This document shows positions 28,026-39,708 of a DNA stretch of 64,000 nt, piece by piece. This stretch comes from AP-15 sp035538335 (GTDB lineage Bacteria; Pseudomonadota; Alphaproteobacteria; ATCC43930; CGMCC-115725). The stretch covers positions 60,202-124,201 of the forward strand of contig DATLKN010000051.1 of assembly GCA_035538335.1 (NCBI GenBank). The letters are read 5' to 3'. The position numbers and the translations under genes are program-made. The notes under the pieces were generated by a model. That model did not search any database. It saw only the letters and a program-made list of their open reading frames with translations, and was not told where the DNA came from. Positions within the stretch are counted from its first letter, which is position 1. Every line of letters starts with the position of its first letter.

Positions 28026-29591
28026 CTACTGTCGCCACAGCAGCGCGAGCGCGATCGCACACAGGCCGAGCGCCGCGAGCCACAGCGGCAGCAGCAGAAC
28101 GGCCAGATGCCGCGCTCGCTGGGCCGCCTGCGCGGCGAGCGTCTCGGCATGCATGACGACGCCTTCGCGCGACCATGTGCCGACCAGGATCTCGAGGTCG
28201 CGCACGAGCCGCGGCACCGCCTCGAGCGTGGCGGCCAGCTCCTCGATCCCCTGCCGCAGCCTTGCCTCGACGCCGCGGTTGTCGCGCACCCATTCCTCGA
28301 TCAGCGGCCGCGCCAGGGCCCAGATGTTGACACGCGGATCCAGCCGCCGGCCGACCCCTTCGACCTGCACCATCGTCTTTTGCAGCAAGAGCAGCTGCGG
28401 CTGCGTCTCCATCTCGAACTGTTCGGTGATGCGGAACAGCTGCGCCAGGAGCCGCGCGATCGAGATCTCCTCCAGCGGCTTGCCGAGGATCGGCTCGCCG
28501 ATCGAGCGGCAGGCCTGCGTGAAGGCTTCGACCGAGCGGCGCCGCGGCACGTAGCCGGCCGCGAAATGCACTTCCGCGACGCGCCGGTAATCGCCGGTGA
28601 GAAACCCGACCAGCATGTCGGCGAGGTAAAAGCGGGTCTGCCGGTCGAGCCGGCCCATGATGCCGAAATCGACGGGGACAAGCGCTCCCTCGCGATCGAC
28701 GAACATGTTGCCGGGATGCATGTCGGCATGAAAGAAGCCGTCGCGGAAGACCTGGTTGAAGAAGGCGCCGGCGGCTTTCGCGAGGATGCCGTCGATTGCA
28801 TGGCCGGCGGCGAGGAGCGCCTCGCGGTCGTCGATGCGCGTGCCGGCCACCCGTTCGAGCGTCAAGACCCGCCGCCCGGTGCGCTGCCAATCGACGCGCG
28901 GCACGCGAAAGCTCGGGTCGCCGGCGAAATTGTCGGCGAGTTCGCGCGCCGCCGCCGCCTCGAAGCGCAGATCCATCTCGATCGCGACGACTTCGGCGAG
29001 CGTCTCGACGACCTCGACCGGCTTCAGCCGCCGCAGCGGCGGCTGCACCCTCTCGGCGAGGCGGGCGAGCCAGCGGAAGAGGTCGAGGTCGCGGGCAAAG
29101 GCCTCGATGATCCCCGGCCGCAACACCTTGACCGCGACCTCCTCGCCGTCCGCGGTGCGGGCGAAATGCACCTGCGCGATCGAGGCCGCGGCGACGGCCT
29201 TATCGTCGAAGGCGGCATAGAGTTCGGCGAGCGGGCGGTCGAATTCGGCCTCGATGGCCGCGCGCGCCTTCTCTGCCGGAAAGGGCGGCAGATGGTCCTG
29301 CAGGCTCGCCAGATCGGCGGCGATGTCGTCGCCGACCAGATCGGCGCGGGTCGAGAGCAGCTGGCCGAGCTTGATGAAACTCGGCCCCAGCGCGTTGAGC
29401 GCCTCGGCGAGGCGCTGTCCGGGCCGCGCGCCACCGGCTCTCGGCCGGCGCCCCAAGGGGCGGGCGAGCCGCACGAACGGGGCCGCGAGGCGCACCCGCT
29501 GCAACGGAAAGAGCGCGTCATAGCGCAAGAGGACGAGGCCGATCCGGACAAGGCGGGCGAGGTTGCGGCCGCTGCGCAGGACGCCGAACAC
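28026..29591 (-). CDS. ubiB: ubiquinone biosynthesis accessory kinase-like protein UbiB
   Basis: 521 residues of the ABC1/ADCK family. KLGQLLSTR is the KxGQ motif (around residue 75), AAASIAQVH is the Ala-rich nucleotide loop, EVAVKVLRPG holds the conserved Lys, and FHADMHPGN plus VDFGIMG are the catalytic and metal motifs. A hydrophobic C-terminal anchor (LLPLWLAALGLCAIALALL) tethers it to the inner membrane. UbiB supports late coenzyme Q steps. The GTG start is 7 bases after ubiE, so the two are co-transcribed. Confidence 0.94.
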   Translation of the reverse strand: MFGVLRSGRNLARLVRIGLVLLRYDALFPLQRVRLAAPFVRLARPLGRRPRAGGARPGQRLAEALNALGPSFIKLGQLLSTRADLVGDDIAADLASLQDHLPPFPAEKARAAIEAEFDRPLAELYAAFDDKAVAAASIAQVHFARTADGEEVAVKVLRPGIIEAFARDLDLFRWLARLAERVQPPLRRLKPVEVVETLAEVVAIEMDLRFEAAAARELADNFAGDPSFRVPRVDWQRTGRRVLTLERVAGTRIDDREALLAAGHAIDGILAKAAGAFFNQVFRDGFFHADMHPGNMFVDREGALVPVDFGIMGRLDRQTRFYLADMLVGFLTGDYRRVAEVHFAAGYVPRRRSVEAFTQACRSIGEPILGKPLEEISIARLLAQLFRITEQFEMETQPQLLLLQKTMVQVEGVGRRLDPRVNIWALARPLIEEWVRDNRGVEARLRQGIEELAATLEAVPRLVRDLEILVGTWSREGVVMHAETLAAQAAQRARHLAVLLLPLWLAALGLCAIALALLWRQ

Positions 29592-29598
29592 GTTGCGG

Positions 29599-30375
29599 TC
29601 AGAGCCGCCAGGCCGAATGCAGCGCGGCGACGCCGCCCGTCAGATTGCGGAACTTGACCCGCTCGAGCCCCGCTTCGCCGATCATCCGGGCGAGTTCGCT
29701 CTGCCGCGGGAATCGCCGGATGCTGTCGACGAGATAGAGGTAGGCGTCGCGGTCGCCGGTCACGACCTGTCCCATCAGCGGCAGCAGGCGATAGCTGTAG
29801 AGGTCGTAGAGCGGCTGCAGCAGCGGGCTCGCCTGCGGGGTGAATTCGAGCGCGAGAAAGCGGCCGCCCGGCCGCAGCACGCGGCGCGCCTCGGCGAGCG
29901 CGCGGTCGAGCCGGGTGACGTTGCGCAGCCCGAAAGCGATCGTATAGAGATCGGCGCTGCCGGCGCCGAGCGGCAGCGCCTCGGCGTCGGCGCACAGCCA
30001 TTCGATGCCGGCGAGGATGCCCTCGTCGAGGGCGCGGGCGCGGCCGATTGCGAGCATGCGCTCGTTGACGTCGCAGACCAGCACGCCGCCCCCGCCCGCG
30101 ACCGGTCCGAGCCGCGCCATGTGGCGCCAGGCGCCGAGCGCGACGTCGCCGGTGCCGCCTGCGACATCGACGAGGCGCTGGCTCGGGCGCGGGTTGAGCA
30201 GCGCGATCATCTCCCGCTTCCACAGGCGATGGATGCCGCCGCTCATCAGATCGTTCATCAGATCGTAGCGCGGCGCGACGCTGTCGAAGACAGCGCGCAC
30301 CAGCCGCGCCTTGTCGTGCGGCGCGGGTTCGTCTGCGGCGGCGGCGGTCTCGCCGCTTGTCTCGTCGGCGATCAT
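29599..30375 (-). CDS. ubiE: demethylmenaquinone/ubiquinone C-methyltransferase
   Basis: 258 residues. Class I SAM methyltransferase: VFDSVAPRYDLMNDLMS, motif I DVAGGTGDVALG, the GLRNVTRLDRALAEARRVLRPGG signature and FLALEFT. UbiE C-methylates the benzoquinone ring in ubiquinone synthesis. An internal glycine-rich stretch (GPVAGGGGV) replaces a loop. ATG 30375 is used; longer frames run into mutM, which is divergent with a 73-base shared upstream region. Confidence 0.95.
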   Translation of the reverse strand: MIADETSGETAAAADEPAPHDKARLVRAVFDSVAPRYDLMNDLMSGGIHRLWKREMIALLNPRPSQRLVDVAGGTGDVALGAWRHMARLGPVAGGGGVLVCDVNERMLAIGRARALDEGILAGIEWLCADAEALPLGAGSADLYTIAFGLRNVTRLDRALAEARRVLRPGGRFLALEFTPQASPLLQPLYDLYSYRLLPLMGQVVTGDRDAYLYLVDSIRRFPRQSELARMIGEAGLERVKFRNLTGGVAALHSAWRL

Positions 30376-30448
30376 CGGGCAGGAAGATAGCGCCGCGCCG
30401 CCGCGCGCGCCAACAATGCCACGAACCTCGCCGAACGGACCGCCGCAC

Positions 30449-31276
30449 ATGCCCGAGCTTCCCGAAGTCGAGACGGTCCGCCGCGGCCTCGCGCTGAAGA
30501 TCAGCGGCCGCACCATCGTGCGCGCGCAATTGAACCGCGCCGATCTGCGCCGGCCGTTCCCGCCGGCGCTCGCCCGGCGTCTCGACGGCGCCCATATCGG
30601 CGCGCTGCAGCGCCGCGGCAAGTACATCCTGATAGAGCTCGACGGCGACGGGCTCTTGCTGCTGCACCTCGGCATGTCCGGGCGGGTCACCGCCGGCGGC
30701 GCCGAATTGCCGGCGGCGCGCCACGACCATGTCGTGCTGACCCTCGACGACGGCACCGTCGTGCGCTTCAACGACGCGCGGCGCTTCGGCACCATCGATT
30801 ATCTGCGGCGCGAGGAGGCGGCGCGGCATCCTCTCTTGGCCGGGCTCGGGCCGGAGCCGCTCGATCCCGGCTTCGACGGCGCCTATCTCGCAAAGGCGCT
30901 CGCCGGCAAGCATACGCCGATCAAATCGGCGCTCATCGACCAGCGGATCGTCGCCGGCCTCGGCAACATCTATGCCTGCGAGGCGCTCTACCGCGCGCGC
31001 CTCTCGCCGCGCCGGCTGGCCGCCTCGATCGGGCCCGAACGCGCCAAGCGGCTGGCCGCGGCGATCCGCGAGGTGCTCGAGGAAGCGATCACGGCCGGCG
31101 GCTCGTCGTTGCGCGACTATGTGCAGGCGGACGGCGAACTCGGCTATTTCCAGCACCGCTGGGCGGTCTACGGGCGCGAGGGCGAGCCCTGCCCGGGGTG
31201 CACCTGCGCCGAGGGCGTGCGGCGCATCGTGCAGGCCGGCCGCTCGACCTTTTTCTGCGCCAAACGCCAGCGCTGA
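30449..31276 (+). CDS. mutM: formamidopyrimidine-DNA glycosylase with altered zinc finger
   Basis: 275 residues. The N-terminal catalytic PELPEVETVRRGL (Pro2, Glu3) is intact, as are the LLLLHLGMSGRV strand, the GLGNIYACEALY helix and the lysine-containing GRRGKY-type segment (QRRGKYI). MutM excises 8-oxoguanine. The C-terminal zinc finger is unusual: Cys248, Cys251, Cys253 and Cys270 are present, but the position of the fourth ligand is Arg273 (FFCAKRQR instead of the usual CxxCQ). It starts divergent from ubiE and is followed by the enoyl-CoA hydratase after 16 bases. Confidence 0.93.
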   Translation: MPELPEVETVRRGLALKISGRTIVRAQLNRADLRRPFPPALARRLDGAHIGALQRRGKYILIELDGDGLLLLHLGMSGRVTAGGAELPAARHDHVVLTLDDGTVVRFNDARRFGTIDYLRREEAARHPLLAGLGPEPLDPGFDGAYLAKALAGKHTPIKSALIDQRIVAGLGNIYACEALYRARLSPRRLAASIGPERAKRLAAAIREVLEEAITAGGSSLRDYVQADGELGYFQHRWAVYGREGEPCPGCTCAEGVRRIVQAGRSTFFCAKRQR

Positions 31277-31292
31277 AAGGAAGGAACACGCC

Positions 31293-32081
31293 ATGAGCGA
31301 AGATCGTGCCTATCGCAACATCCGCGTCGAGACGAGGGGACCGGTCGGGATCGTCACGCTCGACCGGCCGCAGGCGCTTAACGCGCTCAACGCCGAGCTG
31401 ATCGCCGAGCTGGGGATGGCGCTCGACGCCTTCGAGGCCGATGCGGCGATCGGCGCCATCGTGCTCGCCGGCGGCGAGAAGGCCTTCGCCGCCGGCGCCG
31501 ACATCAAGGAGATGGCGCAGAAGAGCTATGTCGAAGCCTATCGCGAGGACTTCATCACGCGCGGCTGGGAGCGGGTCGCCCAGTGCCGCAAGCCCGTCGT
31601 CGCCGCGGTCGCCGGCTTCGCGCTCGGCGGCGGCTGCGAGATCGCGATGATGTGCGACATCATTGTCGCCGCCGACAACGCCCGCTTCGGCCAGCCGGAG
31701 ATCAACCTCGGCACGATGCCCGGGGCTGGCGGCACGCAGCGCCTTGCGCGCTTCGTCGGCAAGGCGAAGGCGATGGATCTGTGCCTGACCGGCCGCATGA
31801 TGGACGCCGCCGAGGCGGAGCGTTCGGGGCTCGTCAGCCGCGTCGTCCCGGCGGCGCAGCTGCTCGCCGAGGCGATCGCGGTCGCCGAGCGCATCGCGGG
31901 CCTGTCGCAGCCTGCCGCGATGATGGTCAAGGAAGCGGTCAACCGCGCCTTCGAGACGACGCTCGCCGAAGGCGTGCGCTTCGAGCGGCGGCTGTTTCAC
32001 GCGACCTTCGCGCTCGACGACCAGAAGGAGGGAATGGCCGCCTTCGTCGACAAGCGCAAGCCGCAGTTCCGCAACCGCTGA
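31293..32081 (+). CDS. enoyl-CoA hydratase
   Basis: 262 residues of the crotonase fold. FAAGADIKEM forms the oxyanion region, FALGGGCEIAMMCDIIVAAD and FGQPEINLGTMPGAGGTQRL carry the two conserved active-site glutamates, as in classical ECH1/FadB-like hydratases. It hydrates 2-enoyl-CoAs in beta-oxidation. ATG 31293 follows AAAGGAAGG. Its place between mutM and rpsT-dnaA is a common alphaproteobacterial order. Confidence 0.92.
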   Translation: MSEDRAYRNIRVETRGPVGIVTLDRPQALNALNAELIAELGMALDAFEADAAIGAIVLAGGEKAFAAGADIKEMAQKSYVEAYREDFITRGWERVAQCRKPVVAAVAGFALGGGCEIAMMCDIIVAADNARFGQPEINLGTMPGAGGTQRLARFVGKAKAMDLCLTGRMMDAAEAERSGLVSRVVPAAQLLAEAIAVAERIAGLSQPAAMMVKEAVNRAFETTLAEGVRFERRLFHATFALDDQKEGMAAFVDKRKPQFRNR

Positions 32082-32120
32082 AAGGGGTGGCGAGCGTCTC
32101 GGTTGGCGGGGGAGCCACCC

Positions 32121-32243
32121 TGCGTCCTTCGAGGCCTCGCTGCGCGAGGCGCCTCAGGATGAGGACTCTGTCTTAATGCCATCAAGGACATCCTCATGCT
32201 GAGGAGCGCCGCGTCAGGGGCGCGTCTCGAAGCACGCACGGCG
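32121..32243. repeat. family B inverted repeat
   Basis: In the 264-base gap before rpsT. One arm begins CCTTCGAGGCCTCGCTGCGCG and runs to CTCAGGATGAGGAC; the other begins ATCCTCATGCTGAGGAGC and ends GTCTCGAAGCACGCA. The arms are separated by about 20 bases. Similar elements are widespread in alphaproteobacterial intergenic DNA. The rest of the gap (32082-32120, 32244-32345) shows nothing else recognisable. Confidence 0.75.
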
Positions 32244-32345
32244 CCCGTGCAACATCAAACTGGGACACCACCGGGTGGCGGGCCGAGTTGACGCGGCGCC
32301 GGCGCCCCGATATAAGGCGCGTTCCTCCGGCATTGGCATAGGGCG

Positions 32346-32606
32346 ATGGCGACTCACAAATCGGCGGAAAAGCGCATCCGCCAGACCGAGAAACGGACTG
32401 CGGTCAATCGTGCCCGGCTCTCCCGGGTGCGCACCTTCGTCAGGAATGTCGAGGCGGCGATCGCAACCGGCGACAAGGAGGCGGCCAGGGCCGCGTTCCA
32501 ACTCGCCCAGCCCGAGTTGCACCGCGCCACGACCAAGGGCGTGCTGCACCGGAACACGGTGTCGCGCAAATTGTCGCGCTTGGCGACCCGCATCAACGCG
32601 CTGTGA
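32346..32606 (+). CDS. rpsT: 30S ribosomal protein S20
   Basis: 86 residues, basic, helical: MATHKSAEKRIRQTEKR opening, central RVRTFVRNVEAAI, terminal KGVLHRNTVSRKLSRLATRINAL. S20 binds 16S rRNA at the base of the body. It precedes dnaA, a conserved pairing in alphaproteobacteria. Confidence 0.97.
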   Translation: MATHKSAEKRIRQTEKRTAVNRARLSRVRTFVRNVEAAIATGDKEAARAAFQLAQPELHRATTKGVLHRNTVSRKLSRLATRINAL

Positions 32607-32903
32607 GGCAGCCCGAAAAATCTTTTGACGTTCGTGTTTCAGTCCTGTTGCAACCCACCCGACAACTAAGTTAGAATCATAAGAACAGCAAGGGCAATCA
32701 CATATCGCCCTTGTTAAACAAGTAATCGTACAGGGGACCGGCTAATCACACAAATAACCGGGTTAATAGGCGTCCTGCACAGGGCGCTTGACCGAGAGTA
32801 TTTGTTGTGATGGTATGGTGGGGCCAGGCGGCGAACAACAAGCATTCCCGCCAGGAAATCTGTCGGCTTACGGCCGAATAGTGCTGCCGTCCGGATAGGG
32901 GGT
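32607..32903. other. rpsT-dnaA intergenic region, possible promoter and origin-proximal DNA
   Basis: 297 bases, clearly more AT-rich than flanking genes. CAAGGGC (32689-32695) pairs with GCCCTTG (32707-32713) as a 7-bp hairpin with weak T content after it. TTGACC (32788-32793) and TGGTAT (32811-32816) are 17 bases apart, about 90 bases before dnaA, a candidate promoter. CTAATCACA near 32741-32750 is a weak DnaA-box-like match (7/9). No cluster of canonical boxes is visible, so origin function is not supported by itself. Confidence 0.35.
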
Positions 32904-34397
32904 GTGGTGGTAGCGCAAGCGATTCCAGAGGTCAAATCGGCACAGACGGCCTCGCTCGGCGAGTGGGACCGGGTTCTCGGGCACATGAAGGGCGAGCTCA
33001 GCGAGACCGAATTTCGCAGCTGGCTGAGCCCGATGAGCGTGCTGCGGGTCACCGACGGGCAGGCCGTCATCGCCGCGCCGACGCGGTTTCTGCGCGATTG
33101 GGTGACGACGCATTACGCCGATCGGCTGCTGTCGCTGTGGCGCGCCGAAAACCACGCGATCGGGCGCCTCTCGATCGTCGTCGCGGGGATGCCGGCGGCG
33201 ATGGCGCCGGCGCCGTCGCGGATTCCGGACCCGGGCGCCATCGATGCGTCGACGCCCGCTCAACTTCCGCATCGCGAGGTTTCCGTGGATCCTGTTCGCG
33301 ACCGCGCCTCACCCGCCGCCGCAGTTTCGGTCGCCGCGATCGGCGAGGACAAGGCGCGGCTCTCGGCCGCGCTCGACCCCCGCTTCACCTTCGAGAATTT
33401 CGTCGTCGGCAAGCCCAACGCCTTTGCCCATGCGGCGGCGCGCCGCGTCGCCGAAGCCTGCGCCAACCCGGTCCACACGGTGCCGTTCAACCCGCTTTTT
33501 CTCTATGGCGGGGTCGGTCTCGGCAAGACCCACCTGATGCACGCGATCGCCTGGCACGTGCGCGAGCAGACGCCGGGCCGCCGGGTCATCTACCTCTCGG
33601 CCGAAAAGTTCATGTACCAGTTCATCCGGGCGCTGCGCTTCCGCTCGACGATCGACTTCAAGGAGCAGTTCCGCTCGGTCGATCTGTTGATGGTCGACGA
33701 TGTGCAGTTCATCAGCGGCAAGGACTCGACGCAGGAAGAGTTTTTCCACACCTTCAACGCGCTCGTCGACCAGAACCGGCAGATCGTCATCTCGGCCGAC
33801 AAATCGCCCTCCGACCTCGAAGGGATCGAGGAGCGCGTGCGCTCGCGGCTCGGCTGGGGGCTGGTCGCCGACCTGCACCCGACGACCTACGAGCTGCGCC
33901 TCGGCATCCTGCAATCGAAGGCCGAACAGAGCGGCGTCAAGGTACCGCAGAAGGTGCTCGAATATCTCGCGCACAAGATCGTCTCGAACGTGCGCGAGCT
34001 GGAAGGGGCGCTGACCCGGATCGTCGCGCACACCCAGCTGGTGCGGCACGAGATCACGCTCGACAGCGTGCAGGAGCTGCTGCGCGACCTGTTGCGCGCC
34101 AACGAGCGGCGGGTGACGATCGAGGAGATCCAGAAGCGCGTCGCCGAGCATTTCACGATCCGGCAGAGCGAGATGACCTCGGAGCGCCGCGCCCGCGCGG
34201 TCGCCCGGCCGCGTCAGATCGCGATGTATCTGGCAAAGCAGCTGACGAGCCGCTCATTGCCCGAGATCGGCCGCAAATTCGGCGGCCGCGACCACACGAC
34301 CGTGCTGCACGCGGTGCGCAAGGTCGAAGAGCTGAAGGAAACCGACGCGGCGCTGGCCGAAGACCTCGAACTGCTGCGCCGCATGCTGCAGAGCTGA
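32904..34397 (+). CDS. dnaA: chromosomal replication initiator DnaA
   Basis: 497 residues. Domain I (1-90, EWDRVLGHMKGELSETEFRSWLSPM), a variable Pro/Ala-rich domain II (about 95-145), AAA+ domain III with Walker A GGVGLGKTHL at about 203-212 and Walker B LLMVDDVQF, and domain IV with the DnaA signature GRDHTTVLHAV at about 462-472. GTG start at 32904 (or the adjacent GTG 32907). DnaA binds oriC and opens it for replication. Confidence 0.97.
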   Translation: MVVAQAIPEVKSAQTASLGEWDRVLGHMKGELSETEFRSWLSPMSVLRVTDGQAVIAAPTRFLRDWVTTHYADRLLSLWRAENHAIGRLSIVVAGMPAAMAPAPSRIPDPGAIDASTPAQLPHREVSVDPVRDRASPAAAVSVAAIGEDKARLSAALDPRFTFENFVVGKPNAFAHAAARRVAEACANPVHTVPFNPLFLYGGVGLGKTHLMHAIAWHVREQTPGRRVIYLSAEKFMYQFIRALRFRSTIDFKEQFRSVDLLMVDDVQFISGKDSTQEEFFHTFNALVDQNRQIVISADKSPSDLEGIEERVRSRLGWGLVADLHPTTYELRLGILQSKAEQSGVKVPQKVLEYLAHKIVSNVRELEGALTRIVAHTQLVRHEITLDSVQELLRDLLRANERRVTIEEIQKRVAEHFTIRQSEMTSERRARAVARPRQIAMYLAKQLTSRSLPEIGRKFGGRDHTTVLHAVRKVEELKETDAALAEDLELLRRMLQS

Positions 34398-34546
34398 GCG
34401 CGCCGGCAGTCACGGCCGGCATCGCGAATGCTGGGAGCGGCCGCGATCCGTGCTATGATGTCGTCCCGTGCGCCGGCCTCCTCGCGGGCCGGCGCGGGGG
34501 GCTGCCGGAGGGGGTCCGGCGTTCCGCCAACCTTGCCGTAGCGCCA

Positions 34547-35713
34547 ATGAAGCTGATCATCGAACGTGCCGCTCTCCTGAAGGCGCTCTCCCACGTGCAA
34601 AGCGTCGTCGAGCGCCGCACCACCATCCCGATCCTGTCGAACGTCCTGCTGCGCGCCGAGGGCAAGCAGGCGGGCGCCCCCGGCGCGCTGTCCTTGTCCG
34701 CGACCGACATGGATCTCGAAATCGTCGAGCGGGTGCCGGGGCAGATCGAGCGCGAGGGCCGCGCCACGGCGCCCGCCCACACGCTCTACGACATCGTGCG
34801 CAAGCTGCCCGAAGGGGCGCAGATCGAGGTCGAGGCGGGCGGCGGCGGCAATTCCCTGGTGCTGCGCTCCGGCCGCTCGACCTTCACGCTCGCCGCCTTG
34901 CCGCCGGAGGATTACCCGCTGATGACGGGCGGCGAATATCCGCACAATTTCGCGCTGTCGGCGGCGGAGCTGAAGAGCCTCATCGACCGCACGCGCTTCG
35001 CGATCTCGACCGAGGAGACCCGCTACTATCTGAACGGCATCTATCTCCACGCCACCAAGAACGACGAGGTGCCGGTGATCCGGGCGGTGGCGACCGACGG
35101 GCACCGCCTCGCGCGGGTCGAGATGGTGCTGCCCGAGGGGGCGGCCGGGATGCCGGGGGTCATCGTGCCGCGCAAGACGATCCTCGAATTGCGCAAGCTC
35201 GTCGAGGAGAGCGAAGCCGAGGTGCAGGTCGCCTTGAGCCCGACCAAGGTGCGCTTTGCCATCCCCGACGGCGCCGGCGGCTCCTCCTTCGCGGGCGAGG
35301 CGATGCTGACCTCGAAGCTGATCGACGGCACCTTCCCCGATTACGACCGGGTGATCCCGCGCGACAACGACAAGGTCCTCGAAGTCGATTGCAAAACCTT
35401 CGCCGAGGCGGTCGACCGCGTCTCGACGATCTCGACCGAGAAGAGCCGGGCGGTGAAGCTCGCGATCGAGCACGGCAGCCTGACGCTGTCGGCGACGAGC
35501 CCGGAGAACGGCACGGCGGTCGAGGAGCTCGAGGTGCGCTATCTCGCGAGCCCGATCGAGATCGGCTTCAATTCGCGCTATCTGCTCGACATCACCGAGC
35601 AGATCGACGGCGAGGGCGCGCAATTCGTCATGTCCGACGCCGCGTCGCCGACGATCGTGCGCGACAGCGCCGATGCGAGCGCTCTCTACGTCCTGATGCC
35701 GATGCGGGTCTGA
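34547..35713 (+). CDS. dnaN: DNA polymerase III subunit beta (sliding clamp)
   Basis: 388 residues, three clamp domains: MKLIIERAALLKALSHVQSVVERR opens domain I, RTRFAISTEETRYYLNGIYL domain II, and the terminal ALYVLMPMRV resembles the family C-terminus (usually ...VxMPMR). DnaN forms the processivity ring. The 149-base gap from dnaA holds a GC-rich 9-bp hairpin (34470-34495) without a T-run. Confidence 0.97.
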   Translation: MKLIIERAALLKALSHVQSVVERRTTIPILSNVLLRAEGKQAGAPGALSLSATDMDLEIVERVPGQIEREGRATAPAHTLYDIVRKLPEGAQIEVEAGGGGNSLVLRSGRSTFTLAALPPEDYPLMTGGEYPHNFALSAAELKSLIDRTRFAISTEETRYYLNGIYLHATKNDEVPVIRAVATDGHRLARVEMVLPEGAAGMPGVIVPRKTILELRKLVEESEAEVQVALSPTKVRFAIPDGAGGSSFAGEAMLTSKLIDGTFPDYDRVIPRDNDKVLEVDCKTFAEAVDRVSTISTEKSRAVKLAIEHGSLTLSATSPENGTAVEELEVRYLASPIEIGFNSRYLLDITEQIDGEGAQFVMSDAASPTIVRDSADASALYVLMPMRV

Positions 35714-35786
35714 GGCCCGCCGGAGCGGCTCTGCGGCAAGGATTCCCGCGGGATTCGGGGTGGCGAGCGGGGCCGCGTGACCCCAT

Positions 35787-37037
35787 ATGATGAAGATGCT
35801 CGCCGAGGCGCAATATTCCGCGAGAGCGGCCGGGGCAAGCGGCGCCGGCGGGCTCTCCGAAGCCGAACTTCATGCCGGCGCCACGCTCTCGGCGGCGTCG
35901 CGGCGGGTCGGCGTGAGGCGGCTCGTGCTCACCGATTTCCGCAACTACTGCGAGGCGCGCCTCGCGCTCGGCACCGCGCCTGTCGTGCTGAGCGGCGCCA
36001 ACGGCGCCGGCAAGACCAATCTGCTCGAGGCACTCTCGCTGTTCGCCCCGGGACGTGGGCTGCGCCGCGCGCGGCTTTCCGATCTCGATCGGCGCCGCGC
36101 CGACGGCGCGGCGATGGGGCGCGGCTGGGCAGTCGCCGCGACCTTCGATACACCGCGCGGCACGCTGCGGCTCGGCACCGGCCGCGACCCGGGCGGCAGC
36201 GAGCGGCGCCAGGTGCGCATCGACGGCGAGCCGGCGAAGAGCCAGGCAGCTCTGGGCGAGCGTCTCGGCATCCTCTGGCTGACGCCGGTGATGGATCGCA
36301 TCTTTCTCGAAGGGCCGGGCGGCCGGCGGCGCTTTCTCGACCGCCTCGTGCTCGGCCTCGACCCAGCGCATGGCGGCCGCGTCGCGGCCTATGAAGAGGC
36401 GATGCGCGAGCGCTCGCGCCTGTTGCGCGACGGCTCCGCCGATGCCGCCTGGCTCGCCGCTCTCGAAGAGGTGATGGCGAAAGAAGGGGTCGCTGTGGCA
36501 GCCGGCCGGCGCGAGACGGCGGACCGGCTCGACCGGACCTGCGCCGCTGCGCAAGGCCCGTTTCCGCGCGCCCGGCTCAGCCTCCTCGGCGCGATCGAGG
36601 AAGGGCTGGCAGGCCGCCCGGCGCTCGCCGTCGAGGAAGAATTCGCCGCCGCCTTGCGGCAAAGCCGCGCCGCCGATGCCGCCTTGGGCGGCGCCACGAT
36701 CGGCCCGCATCGAACGGACCTCGCCGTCGCCTATGCCGAGAAGGGGATAGCCGCGGCGAACGCCTCGACCGGCGAGCAGAAGGCGCTGCTCGTCGCGATC
36801 CTGCTCGCGCAGGCCCGGTTGCAGCGGGAGATTCGCGGCGAGGCGCCGCTGTTGCTCCTCGACGAGGTCGCGGCGCACCTCGACGAGAGCCGGCGCGAGG
36901 CGCTCTTTGCCGCGCTTCTCGGCCTCGAAGGGCAGGTGTGGCTTTCCGGCACCGATGCGGGGCTGTTCGCACCGCTGCGCCCCGCGGCACAATTTGTCGC
37001 CGTGCGCGACGGCACGCTTGCGGGCGATTGTCTCTGA
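35787..37037 (+). CDS. recF: DNA replication and repair protein RecF
   Basis: 416 residues. SMC-like ATPase: Walker A GANGAGKTN at 70-78, DFRNY at 50-54, RRFLDRLVLGLDP signature after the coiled region, STGEQKALL ABC signature and LLLLDEVAAHLD Walker B. RecF loads RecA at gapped DNA. The first 40 residues precede the usual family start; an in-frame GTG near residue 43 is a possible alternative. The product is shorter on coiled coils than SMC proteins, as expected. Confidence 0.94.
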   Translation: MMKMLAEAQYSARAAGASGAGGLSEAELHAGATLSAASRRVGVRRLVLTDFRNYCEARLALGTAPVVLSGANGAGKTNLLEALSLFAPGRGLRRARLSDLDRRRADGAAMGRGWAVAATFDTPRGTLRLGTGRDPGGSERRQVRIDGEPAKSQAALGERLGILWLTPVMDRIFLEGPGGRRRFLDRLVLGLDPAHGGRVAAYEEAMRERSRLLRDGSADAAWLAALEEVMAKEGVAVAAGRRETADRLDRTCAAAQGPFPRARLSLLGAIEEGLAGRPALAVEEEFAAALRQSRAADAALGGATIGPHRTDLAVAYAEKGIAAANASTGEQKALLVAILLAQARLQREIRGEAPLLLLDEVAAHLDESRREALFAALLGLEGQVWLSGTDAGLFAPLRPAAQFVAVRDGTLAGDCL

Positions 37038-37057
37038 AAAGGATCGGGTAACGACGA

Positions 37058-39562
<2,505 letters not shown>

Positions 39563-39708
39563 GCATTAGCGCGCGAGGGTCGCAAATTGCGGGGCTCGGT
39601 GACGAGCCGCGATCCGTCGTGCCAAGTCTTCAGTCGGGTGCCTCAGATCACATACAGGGGAGGATTTTTCGCGTCCGATGGGAGCCGTCCCGATGAAAGG
39701 AGGCTCCA

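Noticed and set aside
32741..32750. DnaA box CTAATCACA
   Set aside because: Only 7 of 9 positions fit TTWTNCACA and it stands alone, so not called a site.
34470..34495. GC hairpin between dnaA and dnaN as a terminator
   Set aside because: Followed by G-rich sequence with no T-run; probably not an intrinsic terminator.
39593..39608. GGCTCG/CGAGCC hairpin after gyrB as a terminator
   Set aside because: No run of T after it; at most a weak structural element.
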